Below, in pieces: positions 54,734-63,946 of a stretch of 64,000 nt of DNA (positions within the stretch are counted from its first letter, which is position 1; every line of letters starts with the position of its first letter). The stretch is from NCBI GenBank assembly GCA_016282745.1, contig JAEELL010000143.1, positions 17,657 to 81,656 of the forward strand, read 5' to 3'. A model generated the notes under the pieces. That model was not told where the DNA came from. It worked only from the letters and a program-made list of their open reading frames with translations, and made no database searches. The position numbers and the translations under genes are program-made. This DNA comes from Lachnospiraceae bacterium (lineage in GTDB: Bacteria > Bacillota > Clostridia > Lachnospirales > Lachnospiraceae).

Positions 54734-55921
54734 TTATTCTCCCTGTTCAATCAACTCTTTTACAGTTGTTATTGGCAAATTTTCAGCATACAACGCTGCA
54801 ATTTCATTAAATGCTATCTTCTTGTTATCCATAGTAATATTCACTCTTCTTTCCTCAGGTCCAATAATAATTGCTCTTTTATACTTCTGTAAATATGGTA
54901 AACAACTATCGTTATAGGAATCCGTAAAATGCACAATTATTTTCCCCGAAGAAATATAGTTAAATATCTTCGATGGTACCATTGGTGAATTAGAATTTCC
55001 AACACTCAAGAGAATATCTGATTCAGCAATTATTTTTTCCATCACCTCAGGTCTAACATAATCCCTTCTTTCTATCTTTCCATTTGATTTTTGCGAAATA
55101 TCATCCAAATAATCTACAAAGTCATTCATCGAATAAATATCTAAATGTGCTTTGACCTTTTCACTATACTTTTCAAACCATTGTATTAATTCAAATGGTT
55201 CCCTTAACTTCTTATAAAATGCACCTGCATAAAGTATATTAACTATTTCTTTTTTTTCATTAGTATTATTGTCATCATTGCAATATTCATTTGGAATTAT
55301 TAACGGAAAATCTGTAAAAACTGTTTTTGATAGAAACTTCTTATATTCTGAGTTTTTATAACTTTCTTCGTGGCACTTCATTTGAATTATTTTGTCTGCC
55401 TTTTTAAATCGTGAAGCCATCCACCTTTTTTCTTTATTCCTAATTATCTTACTATTAAATGCCATTAAATTGTCACCAATTCCATCTAAGCTATATATAA
55501 CCCATATGATATTTTTATGTATTATTTTTAACCAATATCCAATCTCTATCATTTCTGCAGGTTTATATACAGATACAATTATCACCTCGTCATTCTTCTT
55601 TAATTCTTTTCTGATTCTAACAATATACTTAATTGTCTTAACTGGAAAGCGGATTGGCCAAATTAGTATTAGTGAAACTCTTTTCATTAAAGTAATAACT
55701 TTCTGAATCGTTGTTTTTTTTGAAATTGATTTTTCTCGTTTAACCCTAATATGAACTATATGCTCATTTTTTGAGAAATTTGTTTCCTCTCCTATATATC
55801 CATCACATACAACTAAATAGTCATCATTATTTTTTGCATATTCATCTACTAGCCCTTTAACACAAATTGAATTTGCATTTGGGAATGGATCATATCCTTC
55901 CTGTAAAAAAATAATCCCCAT
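54734..55921 (-). CDS. Glycosyltransferase (GT4-like)
   Basis: The 395-residue protein begins IIFLQEGYDPFPNANSICVK. Its C-terminal half shows ILYAGAFYKKLREPFELIQW and LSVGNSNSPMVPSKIFNYIS, the GT-B donor site, but the E-x7-E motif is atypical. It is flanked by an acetyltransferase and the polymerase. Confidence 0.78.
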   Translation of the reverse strand: MGIIFLQEGYDPFPNANSICVKGLVDEYAKNNDDYLVVCDGYIGEETNFSKNEHIVHIRVKREKSISKKTTIQKVITLMKRVSLILIWPIRFPVKTIKYIVRIRKELKKNDEVIIVSVYKPAEMIEIGYWLKIIHKNIIWVIYSLDGIGDNLMAFNSKIIRNKEKRWMASRFKKADKIIQMKCHEESYKNSEYKKFLSKTVFTDFPLIIPNEYCNDDNNTNEKKEIVNILYAGAFYKKLREPFELIQWFEKYSEKVKAHLDIYSMNDFVDYLDDISQKSNGKIERRDYVRPEVMEKIIAESDILLSVGNSNSPMVPSKIFNYISSGKIIVHFTDSYNDSCLPYLQKYKRAIIIGPEERRVNITMDNKKIAFNEIAALYAENLPITTVKELIEQGE

Positions 55922-55934
55922 ATTTCTGATTCTC

Positions 55935-56363
55935 CTATTCCGATTTCTTAATTATTCTCCCCGGTATACCTACCACCGTACAATTATCTGGAATGTCATC
56001 CAACACTACCGCATTTGCACCAATTTTCACATTATTCCCAATATGAACTCTCCCTAAGATACATGCCCCTGCTCCAATAATGCAATTATTTCCAATAATG
56101 GCTCCATATCCTGAGTTTCCCCCTCCAATTGTTACATTTTGAAAAATTGATGTGCCATCACCTATAACTGTATCTTGATGTATTACTATTCCATGATAAT
56201 GTGGTAATTTACATTTCTTTCCAAACACTACTTTAGGTGGAATACTACAACCAAATAATAATTGCATAAAATGATAGACCATTGTTGACATTTTTTTCAA
56301 TCTGTGAGTATATAACCAATGTTCAACTATATACCACTTCAAAACAACACTCCTTTTTCCCAT
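55935..56363 (-). CDS. Serine-acetyltransferase-like hexapeptide acyltransferase
   Basis: The 142-residue protein has an N-terminal helical part and a left-handed beta-helix (FQNVTIGGGNSGYGAIIGNN, CIIGAGACILGRVHIGNNVK, IGANAVVLDDIPDNCTVVGI). It resembles the CysE-like O-acetyltransferases of capsule loci. It probably acetylates a repeat-unit sugar using acetyl-CoA. Confidence 0.87.
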   Translation of the reverse strand: MGKRSVVLKWYIVEHWLYTHRLKKMSTMVYHFMQLLFGCSIPPKVVFGKKCKLPHYHGIVIHQDTVIGDGTSIFQNVTIGGGNSGYGAIIGNNCIIGAGACILGRVHIGNNVKIGANAVVLDDIPDNCTVVGIPGRIIKKSE

Positions 56364-56365
56364 AA

Positions 56366-57469
56366 TTAACCTCTCATGACTTTAGCATATAATTTGTATA
56401 AGTTATATGCCTCATAATTTATATCGAAATGTCCCTTAACTATTTCTTGATAACAATCGTTATTTCTGTTTAAAATTTTGGCTTCCAATATTGCCTTTGC
56501 CCATTTTTCTGGAGTTTCAACTAAGCTCATTACTTTATTATTTGCCACGATAATATTGGCTTCTTCAGGTATAATATCTGAAAAAACGCATGGCAGACCA
56601 CTTGTTTGGGCTTCTACAAGAGATATTCCTAACCCTTCAAAAATAGACGGAAAAACAAAAACATCCATTGCACACAAAAATCTTTCAACGGATTTTTGTC
56701 TTCCTAACATAATCACTTTTTTCTCTATTTTCATCCGTTTTGTTTCCTCTATTATATTTTGTTTAAGCTTTCCATCTCCAACTAATAACAAAACTGCTTC
56801 AGGATTAATTTTTAGTATTTCACAAAAAACATTTAATAAAAAAATATGATTCTTTGGTCTTGCAAATCCTCCAACGTGACCAATAACTAACTTGTTGTCT
56901 AATCCTAATTCTTTTCTTGTTTTTTCTCTTTTCTCACTATTATAAATATATTTTCGTGCATCTATTGCATTATAAATAATATTACCTTTTCTAAAGCGTT
57001 TTCCAAATATTTTATATCCAGCACTTTTAGAACACGCCCAAAGTTCATCCGCCAAAAATCTATTTGGAAAAGATAATACCGCATTTCTAATGTTTCCGAG
57101 CTTAGAATTTGAAAATTGAGTACTATGTGCATGAGCTATAACTTTTGAAATATTGCATTTTGATTTCAGCACATAAAAAAAAGAAATCATAAATGGATCA
57201 TGAAGATGCATTATGTCATATTCCCCAACATGTTTCTCAGCGAATTCATTAAGTGACTTAGCAAATTTCAATATTTTTTTAGGCGATTCAACTTTATAAC
57301 ACTTTCCTCCAAGTTCTGAAATATCACTAACAAGACTCTTTTTTGCTTCATCGAAATACAAAAAGTCAAATATAAAATTCTCATCATGTAACATTTTATA
57401 ATAGTTCAAAAGGAAATTCATAATCCCATTGCTTACTGATATATTTGAAACAATATGAAGTATTCTCAT
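56366..57469 (-). CDS. Glycosyltransferase family 4
   Basis: The 367-residue protein starts at ATG 57469, preceded by AGGTGG. It has RILHIVSNISVSNGIMNFLL, DIMHLHDPFMISF, VIGHVGGFARPKNHIFLLNV and FPSIFEGLGISLVEAQTSGL. The E-x7-E pair is intact, so it should be an active retaining transferase. Confidence 0.9.
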   Translation of the reverse strand: MRILHIVSNISVSNGIMNFLLNYYKMLHDENFIFDFLYFDEAKKSLVSDISELGGKCYKVESPKKILKFAKSLNEFAEKHVGEYDIMHLHDPFMISFFYVLKSKCNISKVIAHAHSTQFSNSKLGNIRNAVLSFPNRFLADELWACSKSAGYKIFGKRFRKGNIIYNAIDARKYIYNSEKREKTRKELGLDNKLVIGHVGGFARPKNHIFLLNVFCEILKINPEAVLLLVGDGKLKQNIIEETKRMKIEKKVIMLGRQKSVERFLCAMDVFVFPSIFEGLGISLVEAQTSGLPCVFSDIIPEEANIIVANNKVMSLVETPEKWAKAILEAKILNRNNDCYQEIVKGHFDINYEAYNLYKLYAKVMRG

Positions 57470-57506
57470 TACATCCACCTAATACATAATCTTCTAAATT
57501 AATTAA

Positions 57507-58421
57507 TTACAATTTCCAATAATTTCCCATTTTTTCTTCAAACTCAGGATTCTTAAAATGCAAATATCCAGCGCCATGATAAAAAGTCATCTCACCAAAA
57601 ACTAATCTGCTTCCAATGTTGTAAAAATCCACTCTGACCTGTGGGAAACCTTCTGACAATTTATGTGCGCAAATCAACATTTCTTCTAAATTATCTGGTT
57701 TCTTAATATCAGCATTTGGATCATTATCATATTCAACTTCTTCGTCAATAAACTCCCATTCTGGTGTATATAGATTTCGCTTATGATTTACAAACCTTGA
57801 GTAATCAACCTGAATTAATTTAGGAACTCCATCAAAACAAAAAATTTTGTAATCCTTCAAATCATCTTCTTCTGCGTTTAGATATTCTTCACATATTATT
57901 CTATTTTTCACATCTTTATATGCCCACTCTCTTCCCAGCATATAAAAATCTACAGTTAACCATTTTTTAAATCTGTACTCAATTTCTTGCTTCGTATCTT
58001 TGTTTTTTTTTGAGCAAATATAATTATAAGATGAGCCATTTGTTAATTTCATTGCAAACTTATCCGGCAACTGTTCAAAGGGGATTTCATCAACTTTATC
58101 ATAGACTCCATATATTTTTGTCAAATACTTTTCGCCTATTTTTTCTCGCACATAAAATCTCACTTCATATTTATCAACCAATTTCTTTAATCTTTCATCG
58201 CGATAATACAACTTTGCAAATTGTATTTTTTCATTAAATAATACTGGGGTCTCCAAATCTAATTTTTTCCCAAGTCTTATTCTATACTGCATCTTAATAT
58301 ATGTTTTATCCGGTATTATTTTTCCAACTACCATTAGAAACTTCATTCGCATTTGTTTTGCATTAATGAAAACTATTTCGTTTTTATTCAGCACAGTAAT
58401 AATTCTATCTCTTAATCCCAT
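57507..58421 (-). CDS. TupA-like ATP-grasp protein
   Basis: The 304-residue protein has FNEKIQFAKLYYRDERLKKL, KYEVRFYVREKIGEKYLTKI, DKFAMKLTNGSSYNYICSKK, ICEEYLNAEEDDLKDYKIFC and VRVDFYNIGSRLVFGEMTFY, all typical of ATPgrasp_TupA (PF14305). These proteins probably add an amino acid or other acid group to polysaccharide by an ATP-dependent ligation. The reaction has been little studied. Confidence 0.85.
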   Translation of the reverse strand: MGLRDRIITVLNKNEIVFINAKQMRMKFLMVVGKIIPDKTYIKMQYRIRLGKKLDLETPVLFNEKIQFAKLYYRDERLKKLVDKYEVRFYVREKIGEKYLTKIYGVYDKVDEIPFEQLPDKFAMKLTNGSSYNYICSKKNKDTKQEIEYRFKKWLTVDFYMLGREWAYKDVKNRIICEEYLNAEEDDLKDYKIFCFDGVPKLIQVDYSRFVNHKRNLYTPEWEFIDEEVEYDNDPNADIKKPDNLEEMLICAHKLSEGFPQVRVDFYNIGSRLVFGEMTFYHGAGYLHFKNPEFEEKMGNYWKL

Positions 58422-58448
58422 AATTCTCCTTTAACAGATAAGTTACAT

Positions 58449-59246
58449 TCATTGCCTGTCATTTTTCCTGTTTTCGTATTTTTTCTTCTTTAGCACACCA
58501 TAAAACATATTCCAACATGTATACCACAATGCTATAACAACATTTTTTTTATCACATAAGTAAAATAAATCAAAATGGCTCTTTAACTTTTTAATAAATT
58601 TATCATGGCTAATACTAACTTTTCTCACCCTATATTTTGCCAGATTCTCTTTCAGCAAATATGCACAAGTATCAGTTTTTTTAAATAGCTGAAGTCTCAA
58701 AGCATAATCATTATTCTTTTTTATATCTTCAATTTGCACAACTCCAAACTCTTTTGCGCTATACATCATTGTAAGTTGACCAATATAATCATAATTATAT
58801 ATTTTCCGTTTCGTTACTCGTTCAGGCCCAGATACATATATATTTAAGTATTTTGATTCTTCATCTATTTTTTCGTATTCAGTATATGAAAGAATATATT
58901 TATTCTGCTGCATAAAAAGTAATTGATGTTCTAGTTTTTTAGGCATCCATAAATCATCAGAATCAAGAAAAGCTATCCACTCCCCTCGTGCTTCCCGCAA
59001 TGCTTTGTTTCTAGTTAAAGCCGCTCCAATGTTTTTATTATTTTTAAAATACTTTATTCTTTTGTCATCAAAAGATGCAACAACATCATCTGTACCATCT
59101 GTTGAGCAATCATCAACAATTATTAACTCCCATTTTGTATAAGTTTGTTCAATAACTGATTGTATCGTTTCAGCAATAAAATGACCTGTATTCCATGATG
59201 GCATAATTATTGAAACCAATCCTTCAACCAAAATATTTTGTTTCAT
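58449..59246 (-). CDS. Glycosyltransferase family 2
   Basis: The 265-residue protein is a GT-A enzyme: VSIIMPSWNTGHFIAETIQS, LIIVDDCSTDGTDDVV, and EWIAFLDSDDLWMPKKLEHQ with its DxD motif DSDD. It probably adds an early sugar in the repeat unit. The C terminus is a positively charged helix that may face the membrane. Confidence 0.9.
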   Translation of the reverse strand: MKQNILVEGLVSIIMPSWNTGHFIAETIQSVIEQTYTKWELIIVDDCSTDGTDDVVASFDDKRIKYFKNNKNIGAALTRNKALREARGEWIAFLDSDDLWMPKKLEHQLLFMQQNKYILSYTEYEKIDEESKYLNIYVSGPERVTKRKIYNYDYIGQLTMMYSAKEFGVVQIEDIKKNNDYALRLQLFKKTDTCAYLLKENLAKYRVRKVSISHDKFIKKLKSHFDLFYLCDKKNVVIALWYTCWNMFYGVLKKKKYENRKNDRQ

Positions 59247-59249
59247 TTT

Positions 59250-59945
59250 TTAATTATATTCCTTCCCAAACACTGCAAAAACAGTCCTAATCATTGTCGC
59301 AAAATCTCCCCAAATCGAAAATTGCATGATACTCTCTAAATTATATTTCATCTTAGCTGGAAGAACTTGCTCAATATACACTTTATCTACATCCTTTGCA
59401 TTATTTAATAATTCAGCTTCGTTTTTGTATCTTATACTAGCTTCACTAGTGATTCCTGCTGGCAACAAAAGAGTCGCCATATATTCTGGTTTATACATTT
59501 CGACATACTTTAGCACTTCAGGTCTCGTTCCTACAAAACTCATATCCCCGGAAATCAAATCAAATACTTGTGGTAATTCATCTAATCTTAATCCTCTTAA
59601 TTTAGCACCAACTCTTGTAATTCGACTATCATTTCCCACTGTCACTGCTGTTCCAATCTTATCTGCATTATTAACCATAGTACGGAATTTGTGTATTTTA
59701 AATTTTCTTCCATAAATCGTAACTCTCTCTTGTCGATAAAAAACAGGACCTCTAGAGTCAAGTTTGATAATAACTGCAATCACCACCATTGGAATTGCAA
59801 GTATAAGTAGCAAAATAGATCCAACTACAATGTCAAATATTCTTTTTATTAGTAAACTAGTTCTTTTTTTCTGTAACAATCTATAATATGGTCTGACTTC
59901 ATCTACTTTCATGAAATCAGGAAGTTCATTCCACTTTTTAAGCAC
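59250..59945 (-). CDS. Initiating sugar-phosphate transferase (bacterial sugar transferase)
   Basis: The 231-residue protein is the short, PglC/WcaJ-C-like form with a single membrane hairpin (KRIFDIVVGSILLLILAIPM). The catalytic domain has YRQERVTIYGRKFKIHKFRT, LRGLRLDELPQVFDLISGDM and SFVGTRPEV. It should transfer a sugar phosphate to undecaprenyl phosphate and so start each repeat unit. GTG 59945 is chosen, with AGGAG seven bases upstream, right behind the VanZ stop. Confidence 0.92.
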   Translation of the reverse strand: MLKKWNELPDFMKVDEVRPYYRLLQKKRTSLLIKRIFDIVVGSILLLILAIPMVVIAVIIKLDSRGPVFYRQERVTIYGRKFKIHKFRTMVNNADKIGTAVTVGNDSRITRVGAKLRGLRLDELPQVFDLISGDMSFVGTRPEVLKYVEMYKPEYMATLLLPAGITSEASIRYKNEAELLNNAKDVDKVYIEQVLPAKMKYNLESIMQFSIWGDFATMIRTVFAVFGKEYN

Positions 59946-59949
59946 ACTT

Positions 59950-60813
59950 TTACTCCTCTTTATATAACACTGGTGTTGCAACTACATCACAATCACATTC
60001 ATCATATACAATTACATAAACATTAATTATTTTTGTATCATCCAAAACAAATTCTATTTTGTCTATAGGTCCCACATCATTTGCAAATCTACTATTATTA
60101 TTTTCTAACTCTAATCCCACAGTCCCTTCGCCAACATCCGACAATCCCGAAAAAGTATATCTACCTGGTTCTAGTTCAACGTCAGCAATTGGCCACCAAG
60201 ATTTTTTATGAGATTTTCCCTTTATTCTTATACTCCCGTCTTTCAAATATTTAATATATACATTGGTATTCCAAGCATATCCATCTTTCCCCTTAAGAAC
60301 TAATAAATTTCTTTTCCCATCTTTCCTATCATGTAAAGCAGCAAGTTTTTTCATCTTTAAAAAATGCATTTCTTGACACCCAATAGGAACGGCAGAAAAC
60401 ATAACACTAAGCAACAGTATCATTAAAAACTCTTTATTTTTTAAAATAACTTTCTGACTTGTGAGTCTAATTGCATAATAACCAACCACCACTCCAAGTG
60501 TATTATGTAATAGATCATCAAACTCAAATATACCTAATACCAAAATCACTTGAGATAATTCAATGATTAATGACACCGCCAAACCACAAAAAAACGCTAG
60601 AATCACGTTTTTTTGTTTAATAATTAATCCAAGTGCTAATCCAAGTGGAATAAATAGTACAATGTTTTCAGTATTTTCCAAAAGTGCATACCAATTCCCA
60701 TTCATTATTTTCACATATGACTGTAATGGAAATAATACTCCTTTTACTCCATTTCCGTTTCTTGAAAATAACGTAATCCACAAAACCGCCGCTATGTATG
60801 CGCTAAACAACAC
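59950..60813 (-). CDS. VanZ-domain protein with extracellular C-terminal domain
   Basis: The first 150 residues have five membrane helices and the VanZ motif LIIELSQVILVLGIFEFDDL. The last 130 residues form an extracellular beta-rich domain (NVYIKYLKDGSIRIKGKS). The start is unclear: GTG 60813 directly follows the aminotransferase stop, with AAAGAG six bases before it. ATG codons further up (for example 60873) overlap the aminotransferase end. Its location between priming enzyme and aminotransferase suggests a role in surface polysaccharide display. Confidence 0.78.
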   Translation of the reverse strand: MLFSAYIAAVLWITLFSRNGNGVKGVLFPLQSYVKIMNGNWYALLENTENIVLFIPLGLALGLIIKQKNVILAFFCGLAVSLIIELSQVILVLGIFEFDDLLHNTLGVVVGYYAIRLTSQKVILKNKEFLMILLLSVMFSAVPIGCQEMHFLKMKKLAALHDRKDGKRNLLVLKGKDGYAWNTNVYIKYLKDGSIRIKGKSHKKSWWPIADVELEPGRYTFSGLSDVGEGTVGLELENNNSRFANDVGPIDKIEFVLDDTKIINVYVIVYDECDCDVVATPVLYKEE

Positions 60814-60829
60814 ACAAAAAACTCTTTCT

Positions 60830-62104
60830 TTAGATATACTCTTTAACAACTTTTTTATAGTTTTCAACCACATACTCAACATCATCATCACTCAAACATG
60901 TATGAAGTGGAAGCGTAACTAAATTCTCGTAATAATTATAAGCATTTGGGAAATCTTTGATATCCCACCCCATACTTTTATATGCAGTCATCATAGGTAA
61001 AGGCTTATAATGCACATTGGTACTCACACCAAGTTCTGCTAACTCAATGATTATTTTTCTTCTTATCTGATCATCAATCCCGGGAATTCTTGTAATATAG
61101 AGATGATTTGCTGATTGATAATCCTCTCCACTATGTTTGAGATATTCAACACCAATTTCATCACACATTTTGTCATACTGGGTAATAATATCTTTTCGTC
61201 TCTTCAACATTCCTTCATATCTGTCTAACTGTTTCAAACCGATAGCAGCCATAATATCTGTCATGTTGCATTTGTACCAAGGTCCAACTATATCGTACTC
61301 CCAAGCACCTAACTGTGTTTTTGCGAATGCATCTTTGCTTTGTCCATGAAGTGAATACAGTTGATATCTATGATATATATCTTCATTTTCAATACCTGAC
61401 ATTTTCCTCCATGTGCTTGCGCCTCCTTCTGCTGTAGTAAAATTCTTTACTGCATGAAAAGAAAATGAAGTAAAATCTGCAATAGCACCCGCGTTTTTTC
61501 CATGCCATTGAGCTCCCAATGCATGTGCGCAATCGGCAACTACTGCAACACGGCCTATTGCTTTTTGAATATCAGTTGAAGGGACAAACAATTCTTTCTT
61601 TTTTTCAACAACTTCGAATATTCTGTCATAATCACAGATTATTCCTCCCAAGTCAACTGCAATAATGGCCTTTGTTTTTTCATTAATAGCAGTTTCCATC
61701 TTGTCATAGTCCATCTCAACAGAGCCTTCCTTTGAATCGATAAAGACTATTTTTGCCCCAACATGTATCGCTGCTGCTGCAGATGCACTATATGTATATG
61801 CAGGAAGTATTACTTCATCTCCCGGTCTTATGCCAAGAATACGAAGATTTAATTCTTCTGCTGAAGTTGCTGAATTCAAACATACTACCCTATTTGAATA
61901 CTTTTCAATTGCATCGTCAGTTGAACAATCAATATCTGTCTTTCCTGTTTCAATATAAGCAGCCAATCTACGTTCTAACAATTTTGTTCTCGGTCCTGTT
62001 GTAATCCAACCAGAACGAAGTGCATCACATACTTCAGCGATTTCCAATTCAGTTATATCCGGCGGACTAAATGGAATTTCTCTTTTTTTATAATTCTCTT
62101 CCAT
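60830..62104 (-). CDS. DegT/DnrJ/EryC1/StrS sugar aminotransferase
   Basis: The 424-residue PLP enzyme has PFSPPDITELEIAEVCDALR, SGWITTGPRTKLLERRLAAY, CLNSATSAEELNLRILGIRP and SFHAVKNFTTAEGGA with the PLP lysine. It forms an amino-deoxy sugar nucleotide from a 4-keto sugar. The insert with IDCSTDDAIEKYSNRV lengthens the N-terminal part. It is the first gene of the polysaccharide operon, with TTAGGAG before its ATG. Confidence 0.93.
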   Translation of the reverse strand: MEENYKKREIPFSPPDITELEIAEVCDALRSGWITTGPRTKLLERRLAAYIETGKTDIDCSTDDAIEKYSNRVVCLNSATSAEELNLRILGIRPGDEVILPAYTYSASAAAAIHVGAKIVFIDSKEGSVEMDYDKMETAINEKTKAIIAVDLGGIICDYDRIFEVVEKKKELFVPSTDIQKAIGRVAVVADCAHALGAQWHGKNAGAIADFTSFSFHAVKNFTTAEGGASTWRKMSGIENEDIYHRYQLYSLHGQSKDAFAKTQLGAWEYDIVGPWYKCNMTDIMAAIGLKQLDRYEGMLKRRKDIITQYDKMCDEIGVEYLKHSGEDYQSANHLYITRIPGIDDQIRRKIIIELAELGVSTNVHYKPLPMMTAYKSMGWDIKDFPNAYNYYENLVTLPLHTCLSDDDVEYVVENYKKVVKEYI

Positions 62105-62350
62105 TACTTATTTCTCCTAATGTCAAAATGTCTCTTTTTCTTCCCTTTAATACACAAAGAAATACGAGTCATTCAAGCGCTTCTATATTTCTTCATTAAT
62201 TTTTATTATCACACAAAACAATGTTATACATCCCCATCTCGAATGGTGTTGTGTTTCCCCAAAGGTGCACATCTCCTTATTTGATCTACCATTATGTTAT
62301 TTTTCTTCCTATTAATAAATGGACACAAAAAAAACACAATATACGTCGAA

Positions 62351-62379
62351 ATTATACCATTTTGAGTATATTATGTCAA
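62351..62379 (-). promoter_or_regulatory. Perfect consensus promoter of the polysaccharide operon, long leader
   Basis: On the minus strand TTGACA (62379-62374) and TATAAT (62356-62351) have a 17-base spacer, and TGG precedes the -10, giving an extended element. The first gene starts at 62104, leaving a leader of about 240 bases with no recognised riboswitch. AAACACAAC and GTTTTGTGT in it could pair. Nothing else is recognised in 62105-62525. Confidence 0.88.
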
Positions 62380-62525
62380 TTTACGCAATGTTTAATTATG
62401 TCAACAAATGTAACTATTCAGCCTTTCAGCAATACCAGCAAATTCGCCCAAATACTTTATAAATTTGGGATTTTTTTGCAATTACATAGTAGCTTCACGC
62501 CTAATTTCGCTTGTATAATAAACCC

Positions 62526-62732
62526 TCAATAATGTGATTTCACTTCCACACTATCTTTGGCCTGTTCAAGCTGATGTTCCCAATCGATATCAGTCAGTGC
62601 AATACACTTCTTTGAACACTGTAGGTTTATTCCGCTCTCTTCCTTTAAATGGGTATATTCGGAAATTATATTAAATAAGGTGATTTTACCGGTTCCACTG
62701 TCACCTTGGACTATAGTGATTCGACTTTTCTC
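62526..62732 (-). pseudogene. P-loop ATPase fragment
   Basis: A frame of 68 residues, bounded upstream by a stop and lacking a start, reads SRITIVQGDSGTGKITLFNI and continues to an end at VEVKSHY. GDSGTGK is a Walker A motif. The remainder of the ATPase, including Walker B, is missing. It lies 26 bases after the small gene at 62759-62935, so it may be the decayed partner of that small protein. Confidence 0.65.
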
Positions 62733-62758
62733 TTATAGTATAGGCCGTTTAACAGATC

Positions 62759-62935
62759 TTATTCCTCCACTCTCGCCCTGTGTTCTTTCTGAAGTTCACG
62801 AAACATGCTGTCGTACCCTTCATGTAATTTTTCATTTTCTTCCAGCAGCTCTTTTATCACTTCCGCCGCTTCTATTCCAAGTGGCTCTTTAGTCAGTTCC
62901 AGGCGCCATATCAGGTTTTTGTACTTTTTTCTCAA
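62759..62935 (-). CDS. Small conserved protein, paralogue of 63453-63644
   Basis: The 58-residue protein starts at TTG 62935 with GGGGGG about seven bases upstream. It reads IWRLELTKEPLGIEAAEVIK and ELLEENEKLHEGYDSMFREL, almost the same as the neighbouring protein. It is acidic and helical with a likely coiled coil. Function is unknown. A P-loop ATPase remnant follows. Confidence 0.72.
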   Translation of the reverse strand: MRKKYKNLIWRLELTKEPLGIEAAEVIKELLEENEKLHEGYDSMFRELQKEHRARVEE

Positions 62936-63268
62936 TTTTCATTCCCCCCATACTAAATGTATTGTTTTTCACTTTCACTTTTTTTCAAATTTTATTATTT
63001 GTCACACTATATTATTTCAACATAATACTATCTTTTCATTTCTAATTTTTTGCTTCATATTCTTCTTTTTAGTATATGCGAATCGTATTTTTTATTCAAG
63101 CACGCATCCGTTTTTTCAGTCCAATGTGATATTCATATGATTCACTTCTGTTTTTACTACAATTTTCTTGTGCTTTTACTATGTTTCCAAACAATGTTTA
63201 GCCAATGCCCTATAATCAGATGCTATCCCTGTCAGTCCTTATACACATATTCTGTTCATTGCACCAAA
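62936..63268. other. AT-rich intergenic stretch
   Basis: No gene or convincing regulatory element was seen. A weak TTGAAA/TAATAA pair with 17-base spacing on the minus strand near 62980-63010 could serve the 58-residue gene. Confidence 0.3.
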
Positions 63269-63304
63269 AATAGAGGAGCTGCTCTCTCGAACAGCCCCTC
63301 TATT
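63269..63304 (-). terminator. Terminator downstream of the 63-residue gene
   Basis: On the minus strand AATAGAGG plus GGCTG pair with CAGCT plus CCTCTATT, with a 10-base loop, followed by TTTTGG. It lies 150 bases past the stop of the 63-residue gene. Confidence 0.75.
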
Positions 63305-63361
63305 CACTCGTGTAATTTATAAAGAAATCTATATTACCCTGTTTTCAATTTCCTTTATATT

Positions 63362-63453
63362 CAGTTAGATTGCTAAAATATGCTTTTCCGTTCCAGAGAA
63401 AAACAAGCGGTAGCCTACACCTATTTTCGTCAGAGCATTTTAGCAATCTAACT
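63362..63453. repeat. Long inverted repeat overlapping the stop of the small gene
   Basis: Arms at 63362-63382 and 63435-63453 (AGTTAGATTGCTAAAAT and its complement, with one bulge near the loop) enclose about 52 bases. The right arm touches the stop codon of the 63-residue gene. It may be a structured 3' end or a small non-autonomous element. Confidence 0.75.
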
Positions 63454-63644
63454 TAAAAACTAACATTAGCCGATGTTCCATATCTGTTTTTGTTAATCTC
63501 GTACTTGAGGTCCCTGAACATCGCTTCATATCCTTCATGTAGCTGCATATTCTCTTCATAAAGTTCTCTTATTACTTTTGCAGCTTCAATTCCCAATGGT
63601 TCATTTGTAAGTTCCAATCTCCAAATCACATTCTCATAATCCAT
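63453..63644 (-). CDS. Small conserved protein of unknown function
   Basis: The 63-residue protein begins MDYENVIWRLELTNEPLGIE and contains AAKVIRELYEENMQLHEGYE and AMFRDLKYEINKNRYG. About 30 of the first 45 residues match the protein at 62759-62935. It is helical and acidic with no signal or membrane segment. GTGAGG precedes the ATG by seven bases. I do not recognise the family. Confidence 0.75.
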   Translation of the reverse strand: MDYENVIWRLELTNEPLGIEAAKVIRELYEENMQLHEGYEAMFRDLKYEINKNRYGTSANVSF

Positions 63645-63805
63645 AATAAAACCTCACTTTTCCGCTTCCGATGCACATCTTTTCCTAACATACGTGCTTC
63701 AATAATTGATCAAAGTAAGTATTCCAAACATCCCCATTGAAAGACGCTTCACCTTACGCCTCATTTAATATCGTTCCAAATCCCGTCGCCTCTGTATCTG
63801 CTGAA

Positions 63806-63834
63806 AGTTTAACATCGCATTTTTACTGTGTCAA
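63806..63834 (-). promoter_or_regulatory. Candidate promoter of the 63-residue gene
   Basis: On the minus strand TTGACA (63834-63829) and TAAACT (63811-63806) are 17 bases apart, about 160 bases before the start. The rest of 63645-63946 shows nothing else except AATGTCC repeated at 63878 and 63902 near the transposase. Confidence 0.5.
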
Positions 63835-63946
63835 TGCATGAAAATATTATTTCATCAAATTATAAACCATTTTTGATAATGTCCTATTAAACCACAAATA
63901 AAAATGTCCCAATATGATATAATATCCTCTCACTTGAGAGGAGGAT

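Noticed and set aside
62759..63644. Toxin-antitoxin pair
   Set aside because: The two small proteins are paralogues of each other rather than a toxin with its antitoxin, and no toxin fold is apparent.
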